55,433 nt of DNA from Bacillota bacterium (GTDB lineage: Bacteria > Bacillota > Clostridia > DSM-8532). Positions within the stretch are counted from its first letter, which is position 1; the number at the start of each line of letters is the position of its first letter. The notes beneath the pieces are model-generated. The model did not search any database and had not been told where the DNA came from. It was given only the letters and a program-made list of their open reading frames with translations. Where the stretch lies: NCBI GenBank assembly GCA_023411795.1, contig JAEYOK010000036.1, positions 1 through 55,433 of the forward strand, in the 5' to 3' direction. The position numbers and the translations under genes were made by a program. Shown piece by piece: positions 44,433-53,453 of this stretch.

Positions 44433-45528
44433 TGATGAACAGCCCTGTTTGGACGAACTGGCTTGGCTACTGAAGCAATACCCTGATTTGGAGCTTGCAG
44501 GGGCGGAGACGAACCCGATGAAAGCTATGGAGGAAATAGTGCTGCGCCCGCCCGACGCGGTCTTTCTTGATATCGATATGCCGAAACTCGATGGGCTGGA
44601 GTTGGCCCTGCGCATACAGGAGAAGTGGCCCGGTATGATTGTAATCTTTGTCACGGCATATGCCCAATACGCGCTAGAGGCCTATAAGGCGCATCCCATG
44701 GACTTTTTGCTCAAGCCCGTCAATAAGATGCGGCTGGATGACTGTGTCAGTTACTTGCTCAAGCGCTACGCACTGCTGCACCCGGATGAACCGCCTAAGC
44801 GAAGCCTTGCCATCCGCTGCTTTGGTGACTTTGAGCTGATTTGTGAAACCGAGGTCAAATGGGGCACCCGCCGGGTCAAGGAGCTACTTCTTTACCTGAT
44901 TGGGAAAAATGGTTTTCCAGCTTCTAAACCTGAGCTGCTGGGTACGCTGTTTGATGGTCAGGATGATAAGAGCTCTGTCCACAACCTGTATATGACGATC
45001 TACCGGCTGAAGATCGTTCTGGATATGCTTGATCCCGAACACAAACTGATTCGGTTGACAGAAGATAACGTACTCCTCCTTGCCCCAGGCGTATGCGATT
45101 ATACCGATTTTATGCGCTTTGCGCGGGATAACGCTGTCATCACAGAAGAAAACGCCTTAGAAGCGGCAAAAGCTCTGGGGCTATTTAAAGGGATATATCT
45201 TGAAAAGGAGAACTTTGAGTGGGCAGAAGAAAACGGGAATGAAGCGGAAACCGAATATGAGCGTATTGCTCTCGGACTGGGGAGCTTACATATCTCGGCG
45301 GGACGTCTTTCGGAAGCAGAAAGTGTTCTAACCACACTGCTGCTGCGTAATGCACTGTGCGAGGAAGCGCATGCCTTACTGCTTGACCTGACGTTGCAAA
45401 ACGGGGACCGTAGTGCCTACCTGACGCGGTATGAACAATATGCGAGAATTATGAAAAAAGAGCTTAACCATAAACCGGCCACGCGCTACCAGGAGCAGTA
45501 TGAACGAATGAAAGAGCATCTACAGTAG
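44413..45528 (+). CDS. Response regulator with SARP/BTAD output domain
   Basis: A 371-residue regulator starting at GTG after GGGAGGTG: receiver with DDE, phospho-acceptor Asp in AVFLDIDMPKLDGLELA (about residue 55) and the KPV lysine, followed by a winged-helix DNA-binding domain (SLAIRCFGDFELI to LFDGQDDKSSVHNLYMTIYRLK) and a bacterial transcriptional activation domain rich in TPR-like helices. Paired with the 7TM-DISM kinase just upstream. Target genes not evident. Confidence 0.92.
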   Translation: MKIWLIDDEQPCLDELAWLLKQYPDLELAGAETNPMKAMEEIVLRPPDAVFLDIDMPKLDGLELALRIQEKWPGMIVIFVTAYAQYALEAYKAHPMDFLLKPVNKMRLDDCVSYLLKRYALLHPDEPPKRSLAIRCFGDFELICETEVKWGTRRVKELLLYLIGKNGFPASKPELLGTLFDGQDDKSSVHNLYMTIYRLKIVLDMLDPEHKLIRLTEDNVLLLAPGVCDYTDFMRFARDNAVITEENALEAAKALGLFKGIYLEKENFEWAEENGNEAETEYERIALGLGSLHISAGRLSEAESVLTTLLLRNALCEEAHALLLDLTLQNGDRSAYLTRYEQYARIMKKELNHKPATRYQEQYERMKEHLQ

Positions 45529-45622
45529 GTTTTTCACCTTGTGAGATTTTGTGATAGCACTGTGTTAGGATGAGGGCAACATGGAGTGGCAGGTCAGTTC
45601 TTTGTAGATTAAATCCGAATAA

Positions 45623-45910
45623 CCGGCCTGCTGGTTTTGCATAAAAGTCTTAGGAGGAAACCAACCTCTCGTTGGCTGGCAGACCATCGACGGCGCCCGA
45701 TATTTCTTTCACACAAACGGCACACTGCAAACCGGTTGGGTGAAGGATGGCGATAACTGGCGCTTCTATGATAACGCCATGATGGTATCAGACGATTGGT
45801 TCTTAATCGACGGCAAATGGTATTATTTTTATGAAGACGGCCACCTCGCCGTAAGTACCTCAATCGATGGTTACGAGGTAGATGAAAACGGTGCGAGAAA
45901 AATGAAATAG
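45623..45910 (+). pseudogene. 3' remnant of a cell-wall-binding (choline-binding-like) repeat protein
   Basis: An open frame with no start codon after the TAA at 45620: GWQTIDGARYFFHTNGTLQT, GWVKDGDNWRFYDNAMM and DDWFLIDGKWYYFYEDGHLA are three consecutive CW_1-type repeats of about 20 residues with the conserved GW...Y-F/Y-G pattern, then a short tail and stop. The rest of the gene is missing. It lies just downstream of the SARP regulator and marks the right edge of the 42.4-45.9 kb insert. Confidence 0.7.
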
Positions 45911-45924
45911 ATGATATGCTTTCG

Positions 45925-46092
45925 CTATTTATGGCATTCACTGCCCATGGGGCAGCCCGAACAACAGGCACCGCAGGAGCTTTTGTGATTTTTCTTATCT
46001 ATGATGAGCTTAATAAAAACGGCACCAACTACTAAAAAGACAACAGTGCCTATTATTATTGAAGCAAGATTGGTCTTAATAAAATCCAACAT
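45925..46092 (-). CDS. FeoB-associated Cys-rich membrane protein
   Basis: A 55-residue membrane peptide: one helix from residue about 9 to 30 (LASIIIGTVVFLVVGAVF), then a cytoplasmic-type tail SSCGACCSGCPMGSEC with five Cys as CxxCCxxC and C. The pattern is that of the small proteins encoded after feoB in clostridia. ATG overlaps the feoB stop by 1 nt (TAATG). Probably binds Fe(II) or docks on FeoB. Last gene of the feo operon. Confidence 0.9.
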   Translation of the reverse strand: MLDFIKTNLASIIIGTVVFLVVGAVFIKLIIDKKNHKSSCGACCSGCPMGSECHK

Positions 46093-48260
46093 TATGCATT
46101 AACTCCTTTCAGTGTTTTTAGGGCAGCGGTATTATATTTATTTCTGCGTAAAATCAAGTACAGTATTGCAGCCAGAACCAATATAGCGGCCATGGTCCCT
46201 AAGTTGAAACCGTTACCACCAAAGAACATACCTAACTGATATACTATTATTGATACCGAGTATGCAAAGACACATAAGTAACCAATTGCGTACCAGGTCC
46301 ATTTCGCATTGTTCATCTCACGCTTAATTGCTCCGATAGCTGCAAAGCATGGGGCGCATAATAAATTAAACAACAAGAACGAGAAGCCTGATAGAGATGT
46401 GAAGTGGATGGCTATAGGAGAAAGACTTTCAACAACACCTTCCTCTATTAATTCCAAAGCGTCGCCACTTACCCCGTACAATACACCAAAGACACCCACA
46501 ACCTCTTCTTTTGCTAACAATCCCATTATTGTTGCAACAGCTGCCTGCCAGTTACCAAAACCCAGGGGTGCAAAGATGGGGGCGATTAGTCCTCCTATTA
46601 CTGCCAATATACTATGATCCATGTCATCAACAAGACCGAAGACCCCGTCCGCTATACCAAAGTTACTTAGGAACCAAATCAGTACGCTTGCTGCGAGAAT
46701 CACAGTTCCGGCTCTTTTAACAAAAGACCAGCTTCGCTCACCGGTTGTTTTTAATACATTTTTAGCTGAAGGAACATGATAAGCAGGAAGTTCCATTATG
46801 AATGGAGCAGGTTCTCCGGCAAAGGCTTTTGTTTTCTTTAGAATTATTCCTGAAACCAAAACAGCGGCTACACCGATAAAATATGCGGTAGGTGCTACCC
46901 ACCATGCTCCTCCGAATAATGCACCGGCAATGAGGCCGACAATAGGCATTTTTGCACCGCACGGTATAAATGACGTTGTCATAATTGTTATTCTGCGTTC
47001 CTTTTCACTTTCAATTGTACGGGATGCCATAATTCCCGGAACGGAGCATCCGGATCCGATTAGCATGGAAATATATGATTTGCCCGATAAACCGAATCTC
47101 TTAAATATTCTATCCATAATAAATGCAACACGGGCCATATAGCCGCAATCCTCAAGTATTGAAAGTAAGAGGAATAGAATAGCCATCTGAGGGACAAATC
47201 CGAGGACTGCTCCCACACCGCCGATGATACCGTCCACAATAAGACCTACCAACCAGCCTACAACTCCCAAACCTTCCAGCCAGGCGGAGAGGGGTGCAAT
47301 AATCCATTCCCCGAAGAGGGTGTCATTGGTAAAATCGGTTACAATGGTTCCTACCGTTGTTACAGAAATATAGTACACAATAAACATGACCAATGCGAAG
47401 ATAGGCAGTGCAAGCCATCTGTTGGTCAATACCTTATCTATTTTATCAGAGACACTTAAAGTCGTTTTATTCTTCTTATCAACAGCATTTTTAATAAGTT
47501 TACTTATATAAGCATATCTTTGGTTGGTTATGATGCTTTCGGCGTCATCGTCCAGCTCTTGCTCGCATGCCAATATGTCTGCTTCGATATGCTCTATTGT
47601 TTCCGAATCCAGATTTAGCTCTTCAATAACTTTTTTATCGCGCTCAAAAAGCTTTATTGAATACCATCTGGCTTGATTTGAATTAATTTTACCTTCAATT
47701 GCTTCTTCAATATGGGCAAGGGCGTGTTCAACAGCACCGTCAAAAGTATGTATCGGTTCCATCGCCTTTTTTTGTCTGGCAAGCTCGGCAGCTTTTTCAG
47801 CTACTTCTTTAGAGCCAATACCTTTGAGGGCGGAGACCTCTATAACCTCACAGCCCAATGCTTTGGCAATCTTTTCGATGTGGATTATATCACCGTTTTT
47901 TCTGACAATATCTATCATGTTCAGGGCAATGATCATGGGGATTCCAAGCTCAGCCAGCTGTGTTGTCAGATAAAGATTTCTTTCAATATTGGTGCTGTCA
48001 ACAATATTAATAATTGCGTCAGGCTTTTCGTTGATAAGATAGCCTCGGGCAATGACCTCTTCCATGGTGTAAGGAGAAAGAGAGTATATTCCGGGAAGGT
48101 CCTGAATAATTACATCAGGCATACCCTTTAGTTTACCTTCCTTCTTCTCAACAGTAACACCCGGCCAGTTACCGACATACTGGTTACTGCCTGTTAAATC
48201 GTTAAACATTGTGGTTTTGCCGCAATTTGGATTACCGGCCAATGCAATTTTTATCGCCAT
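46092..48260 (-). CDS. feoB: Ferrous iron transporter FeoB
   Basis: A 722-residue membrane GTPase permease for Fe(II). N-terminal G domain: GNPNCGKTTMFNDLTG (G1), NWPGVTVEKKEG (G2), DLPGIYSL (G3) and ALNMIDIV (G4). A helical linker to about residue 270, then the membrane domain with GSGCSVPGIMASRTI (first Gate with its Cys) and LLCAPCFAAIGAIKRE (second). AGGTACG precedes ATG. A DtxR-like 16-bp dyad lies between it and feoA, so it may also be transcribed separately. Confidence 0.95.
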   Translation of the reverse strand: MAIKIALAGNPNCGKTTMFNDLTGSNQYVGNWPGVTVEKKEGKLKGMPDVIIQDLPGIYSLSPYTMEEVIARGYLINEKPDAIINIVDSTNIERNLYLTTQLAELGIPMIIALNMIDIVRKNGDIIHIEKIAKALGCEVIEVSALKGIGSKEVAEKAAELARQKKAMEPIHTFDGAVEHALAHIEEAIEGKINSNQARWYSIKLFERDKKVIEELNLDSETIEHIEADILACEQELDDDAESIITNQRYAYISKLIKNAVDKKNKTTLSVSDKIDKVLTNRWLALPIFALVMFIVYYISVTTVGTIVTDFTNDTLFGEWIIAPLSAWLEGLGVVGWLVGLIVDGIIGGVGAVLGFVPQMAILFLLLSILEDCGYMARVAFIMDRIFKRFGLSGKSYISMLIGSGCSVPGIMASRTIESEKERRITIMTTSFIPCGAKMPIVGLIAGALFGGAWWVAPTAYFIGVAAVLVSGIILKKTKAFAGEPAPFIMELPAYHVPSAKNVLKTTGERSWSFVKRAGTVILAASVLIWFLSNFGIADGVFGLVDDMDHSILAVIGGLIAPIFAPLGFGNWQAAVATIMGLLAKEEVVGVFGVLYGVSGDALELIEEGVVESLSPIAIHFTSLSGFSFLLFNLLCAPCFAAIGAIKREMNNAKWTWYAIGYLCVFAYSVSIIVYQLGMFFGGNGFNLGTMAAILVLAAILYLILRRNKYNTAALKTLKGVNA

Positions 48261-48279
48261 ACGTACCTCCGAGGAATTA

Positions 48280-48295
48280 GTTAGTCACAACTAAC
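48280..48295. promoter_or_regulatory. DtxR-like operator between feoA and feoB
   Basis: GTTAG-TCACAA-CTAAC, a 16-bp dyad matching the two further upstream dyads (48785-48800, 48813-48828). Flanking bases extend it to AGTTAG...CTAACT. Inside the feo operon, so it points to an internal promoter for feoB. Confidence 0.65.
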
Positions 48296-48314
48296 TCAAG
48301 TGTAAAAAATATAT

Positions 48315-48539
48315 TTATGCTTCAACTTCAATTAATTCTGCGTCGCTCTTTCTTATTGTAAGCTCATATCCTAGCACATTAATCTCTATAGGATCACCCA
48401 AAGGCGCCTCTTTTCGAAAGTAAACCTCTGCACCCTTAGTGATGCCCATGTCCATAAACCTTCTTTTCAAAGCACCGGTACCGTGTATCTTTTTTATTTT
48501 GACGGTTTGTCCGATTCCGGTATCTCGCAATGTTTTCAT
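48315..48539 (-). CDS. feoA: FeoA-family SH3-like protein (second copy)
   Basis: A 74-residue SH3-fold protein: MKTLRDTGIGQTVKIKKIHG, RFMDMGITKGAEVYFRKEAPLGDPIEINVLGYELTIRKSDA is classic FeoA. It binds FeoB and modulates it. GAGGAAACGAAT precedes ATG. It lies 15 nt after the first feoA and 54 nt before feoB. Confidence 0.93.
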   Translation of the reverse strand: MKTLRDTGIGQTVKIKKIHGTGALKRRFMDMGITKGAEVYFRKEAPLGDPIEINVLGYELTIRKSDAELIEVEA

Positions 48540-48554
48540 ATTCGTTTCCTCCCA

Positions 48555-48764
48555 TTAGACTAAAATGCGGTTTGCCATGCTCTTATCAAGGGCGATTCGA
48601 CTGTTTTTTATGGAGAGTATCATATTCCCGTTAAACTCACTGATGACAGTGACTTTCTCACCGACAACAAAACCGAGCTCTGCAAGATGCCGGCAGATTT
48701 CATTTTTACCGGTAATTCGCCTTATATAATTAGTCTCGCCAGTATGTGCCATAGTCAGCGGCAT
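48555..48764 (-). CDS. feoA: FeoA-family SH3-like protein (first copy)
   Basis: A 69-residue FeoA homologue less close to consensus than the second copy: RHLAELGFVVGEKVTVISEFNGNMILSIKNSRIALDKSMANRI. First gene of the feo operon; two dyads lie 21-64 nt upstream of its ATG. Tandem FeoA before FeoB is common in clostridia. Confidence 0.92.
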   Translation of the reverse strand: MPLTMAHTGETNYIRRITGKNEICRHLAELGFVVGEKVTVISEFNGNMILSIKNSRIALDKSMANRILV

Positions 48765-48784
48765 ATTAATCCCTCCCCCGACAG

Positions 48785-48828
48785 GTTAGTCATATCTAAC
48801 TATACACGTTAAGTTTAGTGCATCTAAC
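48785..48828. promoter_or_regulatory. Two DtxR/MntR-like operators before feoA
   Basis: GTTAG-TCATAT-CTAAC at 48785-48800 and GTTTA-GTGCAT-CTAAC at 48813-48828, 28 bp apart (about 2.7 helix turns). They lie between the divergent feo operon and the DtxR-like regulator gene and should be bound by the metal-loaded regulator to repress iron uptake. Confidence 0.7.
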
Positions 48829-48905
48829 TCAACATGTCAATGCTTTTTTATTGATTTTTTAGATTTAGCATTATTACCATAAAAGTAAATTACCTTGATA
48901 AAAAA

Positions 48906-48921
48906 GTTAGCGGATGTTAAC
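48906..48921. promoter_or_regulatory. Fourth DtxR-like dyad, before the regulator gene
   Basis: GTTAG-CGGATG-TTAAC, the same 16-bp layout with one changed half-site base, 33 nt before the regulator ATG. Suggests autoregulation. Confidence 0.5.
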
Positions 48922-48953
48922 ATATGAATATAGACAGTGAAAGGAGTACGCCA

Positions 48954-49316
48954 ATGCAGGTGAACGAGTCTATTGAGAATTATCTAGAGATGATACTCAT
49001 TTTACAGAAAAAGAAGGGGTATGCCCGCTCAATTGATATCGCTACGGAACTCGGTGTGACAAAGCCGAGTGTAAGCCATGCTATGAAGCTACTCAGAGAA
49101 AACCAATATATCTTAATGAAGCCTGACGGATATATAACGTTAACTGATTCGGGAGCAACAATCGCCGAGCGGATGTATGATAGGCATAAGATGCTTGCAA
49201 AGTTTCTTATGTCCCTTGGAGTAGACGAGGAAACTGCTTTTGACGATGCCTGTAAAATTGAGCACGATATAAGTGATCAAAGCTTTGAGGCTATCTGTAG
49301 ACATATAACTAAATAA
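48954..49316 (+). CDS. DtxR/MntR-family metal-dependent repressor
   Basis: A 120-residue metalloregulator without the C-terminal SH3 domain, as in MntR. Winged helix: ARSIDIATELGVTKPSVSHAMKLL. Likely metal ligands: Glu in IENYLEM, His in DRHKML, Glu-His in KIEHD. The usual Asp of the first ligand pair (MEDYIE in MntR) appears as Asn (IENYLE). ATG 48954 follows AAAGGAG by 7 nt; 48924 is an upstream alternative. Divergent from feoAAB, which it almost certainly controls through the GTTAG-N6-CTAAC dyads. Confidence 0.9.
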   Translation: MQVNESIENYLEMILILQKKKGYARSIDIATELGVTKPSVSHAMKLLRENQYILMKPDGYITLTDSGATIAERMYDRHKMLAKFLMSLGVDEETAFDDACKIEHDISDQSFEAICRHITK

Positions 49317-49374
49317 TATTCCTACAAAAAAATTCCCAAGCTTTCTTATGCGCTTATACTCTTGTGCTCTTATG

Positions 49375-50781
49375 CTACAGCCCAAGTTCTTCGGCTTTTT
49401 GGGCGTTAACCTTTTTATCAAGCCATTTACCTGAGCGGTATCTAATATACACAATTGCAGCCCTGGTATATTGATCCAATACTAAGGCTGCCCATGCGCC
49501 TACCAGACCCCATTTAAATATGCTCACAAAAACATAGGCAAGAAGCACCCTAAAAATCCAGATACCGAATATTGAGGCATAAAGAGGGTACATTGTATCA
49601 CCAGCACCTCTTAATGCACCGGCCAAAGCAAGCTGTGTGGATTGTCCGGGTTGAGATATAGCAAGTATTTTGAGTACCAGACCTGCTAATGCGACAACTC
49701 CAATCTCCTTATTATATAGTCTTGCCAGAGGATGTGAGAATAAGAGGAAAAGGACACCTACAACGCAGGCTACAAAAATTGCCATGTGATGAATGATATC
49801 TGCATATTCTTTAGCTTTCTTTTTATCACCTGCTCCAAGGCTTTGACCGACTAAAGTGGTCGCTGCAACGCCAAAAGCCATACTGGGAGAGAAGGATAGC
49901 CCTGCTATATTAAGTCCAATCTGATGAGCTGCAAAATCAGCTGTTCCCAAGCTGGACACAGTACGCGCAAACATCATAAGACCACCCTGGATAACAAATT
50001 GTTCAATAGCTGACGGCGTACCTAAGGAAAGAACCTTCTTAATTATTCCCTTGTCATACTTAAAACCTGTTGTTCTTGAAACGGAAACGACTGATTTTTT
50101 TGAGTAGATTATATATAAACCAATAAAACAAGCAACCACTCTTGATAAAGTAGTGGATAGCGCGGCACCTGCGACACCCATTTTAGGGACCCCGAGTTTC
50201 CCGTAAATTAGGATATAGTTTCCGAAGACATTTAATAAATTGCTTCCGATATTATAAAGCATGGGAATCTTTGTTTCACCCGCACCTCTCAAAGCAGCTG
50301 TAATTCCCATTGTCACAGCTTGGAATACAAGGCCCGATGCTACTATTTGAAAATATGCAGTTGCGTCCTTCAATGTATCCTCGTTAGCACCCATGAAGAT
50401 GACAGTTTGCTCGGCAAAGACAACTCCAATTATACTAATTACTACACCGACCACAAAATTGAGTGCAATTATCTGACGAGTTATGGCTGAAGCGTTTTCA
50501 GACTTACCGGCACCGACATTCCAGGCCACTAAGGTAGTTGTTCCTACATTTACTGCGGCAAATAAAGCCAGCATTATCATAAAAGGTTGATTTGTAAGAC
50601 CTACCGCTGCAATGGCTGATGAACTTAATTGTCCTACCATAATCATATCCACCATACCAAAGAGGGTGGAAAGAACCAGCTCTATAAATGCAGGATAAGT
50701 AATAGAAATAACCTCACGTCTAATTCCATGGGAAAAGCTTTCTATAAAAGATTTGAATTTGTTTTTTATAGTCTTAAGCAA
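49375..50781 (-). CDS. MATE-family multidrug/metabolite exporter
   Basis: A 468-residue protein with twelve hydrophobic helices in two related halves. MVDMIMVGQLSSSAIAAVGLTNQP and ALRGAGETKIPMLYNIGSNLLNVFGNYIL in the first half are echoed by ALAGALRGAGDTMYPLYASIFG in the second, typical of the NorM/DinF-like branch. Start is uncertain: TTG 50781 lies 10 nt after AAAGGGG; a TTG at 50805 precedes that site. It exports cationic drugs or metabolites with Na+ or H+; substrate unknown. Confidence 0.88.
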   Translation of the reverse strand: MLKTIKNKFKSFIESFSHGIRREVISITYPAFIELVLSTLFGMVDMIMVGQLSSSAIAAVGLTNQPFMIMLALFAAVNVGTTTLVAWNVGAGKSENASAITRQIIALNFVVGVVISIIGVVFAEQTVIFMGANEDTLKDATAYFQIVASGLVFQAVTMGITAALRGAGETKIPMLYNIGSNLLNVFGNYILIYGKLGVPKMGVAGAALSTTLSRVVACFIGLYIIYSKKSVVSVSRTTGFKYDKGIIKKVLSLGTPSAIEQFVIQGGLMMFARTVSSLGTADFAAHQIGLNIAGLSFSPSMAFGVAATTLVGQSLGAGDKKKAKEYADIIHHMAIFVACVVGVLFLLFSHPLARLYNKEIGVVALAGLVLKILAISQPGQSTQLALAGALRGAGDTMYPLYASIFGIWIFRVLLAYVFVSIFKWGLVGAWAALVLDQYTRAAIVYIRYRSGKWLDKKVNAQKAEELGL

Positions 50782-50864
50782 AACCTGATGTCCCCTTTCA
50801 AACAAAAAGCATAAATAATATTTTATTGCTATAAATAAAGAAAATTAAATAAATAAACTGGGAA

Positions 50865-51611
50865 TCATACCCTCCCAGTATTCGCTCTTCCCTTACTTTG
50901 AATCTTCCAGCCACAAATTTCCGCACGCTGAATAGCGCCGAAAAGATTAGCCTTTATATGACGATTTTCTTTAGTTAAGTCCTTAATCAAGTCTTTTGTA
51001 TTCTGACGTTTAGTCACACCGTCAACAGGACAGCCGCTTCCAACGGGCATCAGACCCAAATGCTTATTGATTGCTTTTATAAGTTTTTCTTCTGTATAAA
51101 TCATAGGCCGGATCAATGTGATGTTTTTTCGATCCATATGGGTAACGGGAGAAAAGGTGTGTATACGTCCTTCATATATTTGGGACATTAAAAAGGTTTC
51201 AATAACATCGTCCATATGATGTGCGAAGGCAACCTTATTACATCCCAGTCTGAGAGCAGCATTGAAAATTGCGCCCTTCTTCATATTGGAACACAAAGCA
51301 CAGGGATTCTGCTCATTTCTTGCTTCAAAGACTACCTTAGATATGTTGGTCTCTTCAATGTGATATTCTACGCTTGCTTGCTCATAAAAGCTTATAAGGC
51401 TTTTTTTGTCGAAAGTTTCAAAACCGAGGGCTATTGAGATTGCAATCAATTCAAACTTAGCCGGTAAAAACCTTTGAAGCTCTTTCATGGCAAGGAGCAG
51501 TAACTGGCTATCCTTTCCCCCTGAAACTCCCACGGCTACTTTATCTCCGTCATTTATCATATTGTAGTCTTCAACTGCCTTACGTACGGTTGATAATACT
51601 TTCTGAAGCAT
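50865..51611 (-). CDS. TtcA/TilS-family tRNA-modifying ATPase (probable 2-thiocytidine synthetase)
   Basis: A 248-residue PP-loop ATPase: GVSGGKDSQLLLLAM near residue 29, then a CxxC in CALCSNMKKGAIFNAA and a third Cys in GSGCPVDG, the arrangement that binds an [4Fe-4S] cluster in TtcA, and HHMDDVIETFLM. TtcA adds sulfur to C32 of some tRNAs. Some clostridial paralogues have unknown targets. Single gene between MATE and MFS genes. Confidence 0.85.
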   Translation of the reverse strand: MLQKVLSTVRKAVEDYNMINDGDKVAVGVSGGKDSQLLLLAMKELQRFLPAKFELIAISIALGFETFDKKSLISFYEQASVEYHIEETNISKVVFEARNEQNPCALCSNMKKGAIFNAALRLGCNKVAFAHHMDDVIETFLMSQIYEGRIHTFSPVTHMDRKNITLIRPMIYTEEKLIKAINKHLGLMPVGSGCPVDGVTKRQNTKDLIKDLTKENRHIKANLFGAIQRAEICGWKIQSKGRANTGRV

Positions 51612-51730
51612 GAGTATTCTGTCCTCCCTTTGTTGTTTATAATTATACCATAGAATTGCTTATAACAAAGGCATATGCTATTATAAACATGTAGTAATAA
51701 AGCATCATTAGTGAAATACAGAGGATTAAT

Positions 51731-53008
51731 ATGCTTCAAAGATTAAAAAGACTAAAGATAGTACAATCATATCTATTGCTTAAGGGGAATGCAAAAACCT
51801 CTGTTGTGTGCGAACCCTTATGGGGAGTACCATATACAATCTATAATTTTTATTTAAGCTTATACATAAAAGAAATGGGCATATCAGACCAACAACTTGG
51901 AATAATAATTGCGGCAGGGTTTTTATCTGCTGCTCTTTTCTCATCATTAGCCGGAATGATCTCAGACTTTCTTGGAAGGAAGAGGACTACTTTTATTTTT
52001 GATATTTTGGCATGGCCGGTTGGAATTTTTATTTACTTTATCTCCCGAAGTCTGGCAATGTTTATTTTAGCTACTGTTATAAACAATCTAGCCAAATTAG
52101 TAAATGTGTCCTGGAATCTTATGATTATAGAGGATGCCGACTCGGACCAACGCAAAGCAGCCTTTAATCTTATTAATATTATTAATATCTCCCTTGGTAT
52201 AATTACTCCTCTGGCTGGGCTTGTGGTCGCTAAATACGGAGTTATTAAAGCTGAACGGGCATTTATGATATTTGCAATAGTAAGTATGGCTGTTATGATG
52301 CTAATACGTAATAAAAACTATACCGAGACAAGAATAGGCCAGCAGATCCTAGCCGAGCACAAGGGTCTTGCTTTTAAAGATTTGCTAAAGAAAGGCCCGT
52401 TCAGTGGTACTTTCACTCAACTGCGAAATAACAGCCGCCTTAGGAATGCATTTTTTATTCAGGTGCTTTTTAATCTGACTTTACCGCTGGGTGCCTTTAA
52501 CAGCATGTATTTCGCTCCTTACATGACTGAACAATTAGGAATAGATAAAGCCACGGTATCAATCTTAGGTGGTGTTTATGCCGGTGTAATGCTTATAGTA
52601 TTCTTATTTATTACCCCTGCAATTTCCAAAAAGCATATGACATCATCAATTTTATTAGGTCTCTTTCTCCAGACTGTCGCTTTAATAGGTATCACGATAA
52701 TACCCAGAGGATTTATTTTCTATGCAATTTTAGCCGTAGGTCTATACTCCCTTGGGTATGGTATTTTTACGCCAATCTTAAGCACTCTTGTCGCAGATAC
52801 GTCGGAAGGGAAGGGGAGGTCGGGGATATACTCTCTTATAAATGCAGCGACAGCTCTTCTAAGCGCAATTATTGGCTTGGGTTCGGGCTTTCTGTATGCA
52901 GTCGCTCCTCGGTTCATATTCTATATAACAGCGTTACTTTTAGTGTTAAGTATCGTTGCCATGCTATTGTTTATTGCCAATGAAAAGAAGCAGGCCCCGA
53001 ATTATTGA
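51731..53008 (+). CDS. Major facilitator superfamily transporter
   Basis: A 425-residue protein with about twelve hydrophobic helices. The family loop after helix 2 reads GMISDFLGRKRTTFIFD, close to the MFS A-motif (GxLaDrxGrkxxl). LGVYA... and ADTSEGKGRSGIYSLINAATAL appear in the second half. AGAGGATTAAT precedes ATG. Substrate unknown. Followed closely by a tRNA-Pro gene. Confidence 0.9.
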   Translation: MLQRLKRLKIVQSYLLLKGNAKTSVVCEPLWGVPYTIYNFYLSLYIKEMGISDQQLGIIIAAGFLSAALFSSLAGMISDFLGRKRTTFIFDILAWPVGIFIYFISRSLAMFILATVINNLAKLVNVSWNLMIIEDADSDQRKAAFNLINIINISLGIITPLAGLVVAKYGVIKAERAFMIFAIVSMAVMMLIRNKNYTETRIGQQILAEHKGLAFKDLLKKGPFSGTFTQLRNNSRLRNAFFIQVLFNLTLPLGAFNSMYFAPYMTEQLGIDKATVSILGGVYAGVMLIVFLFITPAISKKHMTSSILLGLFLQTVALIGITIIPRGFIFYAILAVGLYSLGYGIFTPILSTLVADTSEGKGRSGIYSLINAATALLSAIIGLGSGFLYAVAPRFIFYITALLLVLSIVAMLLFIANEKKQAPNY

Positions 53009-53079
53009 TGAAGAATTTAGGACTTGAAATACAGCTCCAAACCATGTATAATTGACAATGCTGTAAAAACACATATCTT

Positions 53080-53155
53080 CGAGGTGTAGCGCAGTTGGTA
53101 GCGCGCTTGGTTTGGGACCAAGATGCCGGGAGTTCGAGTCTCTTCACCTCGACCA
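53080..53155 (+). tRNA. tRNA-Pro(TGG)
   Basis: A 76-nt class I tRNA with encoded CCA: acceptor CGAGGTG / CACCTCG, A discriminator, D arm with GTTGGTAG, anticodon arm CTTGG-TTTGGGA-CCAAG giving TGG, T-loop TTCGAGT. Confidence 0.96.
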
Positions 53156-53161
53156 ATAAAA

Positions 53162-53197
53162 TTAGCGGGTTTCAGGAAACTGAAATCCGTTATTTTT
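53162..53197 (+). terminator. Intrinsic terminator after tRNA-Pro
   Basis: TTAGCGGGTTTCAG pairs with CTGAAATCCGTTA (with G-T wobbles), GAAA loop, then TTTTT. Confidence 0.8.
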
Positions 53198-53228
53198 ATG
53201 CCCGGAACAGAAAATGTACCAAATAGAC

Positions 53229-53275
53229 ATGGGGGACGGTTCTCCTGACACACCTACAGAAGGACCGTCCCCCAT
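53229..53275. repeat. REP-like inverted repeat of the CCGTCCCCC family
   Basis: ATGGGGGACGGTTCT and AGGACCGTCCCCCAT are inverted copies (14 of 15 bases pair) around a 17-nt loop with TGACAC. The same core starts the window at 4-45. Intergenic position, palindromic form and repetition suit a REP/MITE-like family. Confidence 0.75.
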
Positions 53276-53453
53276 GACACTGAGAAGGTTCATCAGAATT
53301 AGCTCTAGTTATATTTGCAGGTAAAACAGCTTAAAATCAATGAAAAATCTTGCTACCCAATAGAAATTTATATATATTTTATTAAGGACATACATAAATA
53401 TTTGTGGTGTCCCAATAGTAAATAGCCTCTTACTACAGAAAGGATGATATCAT

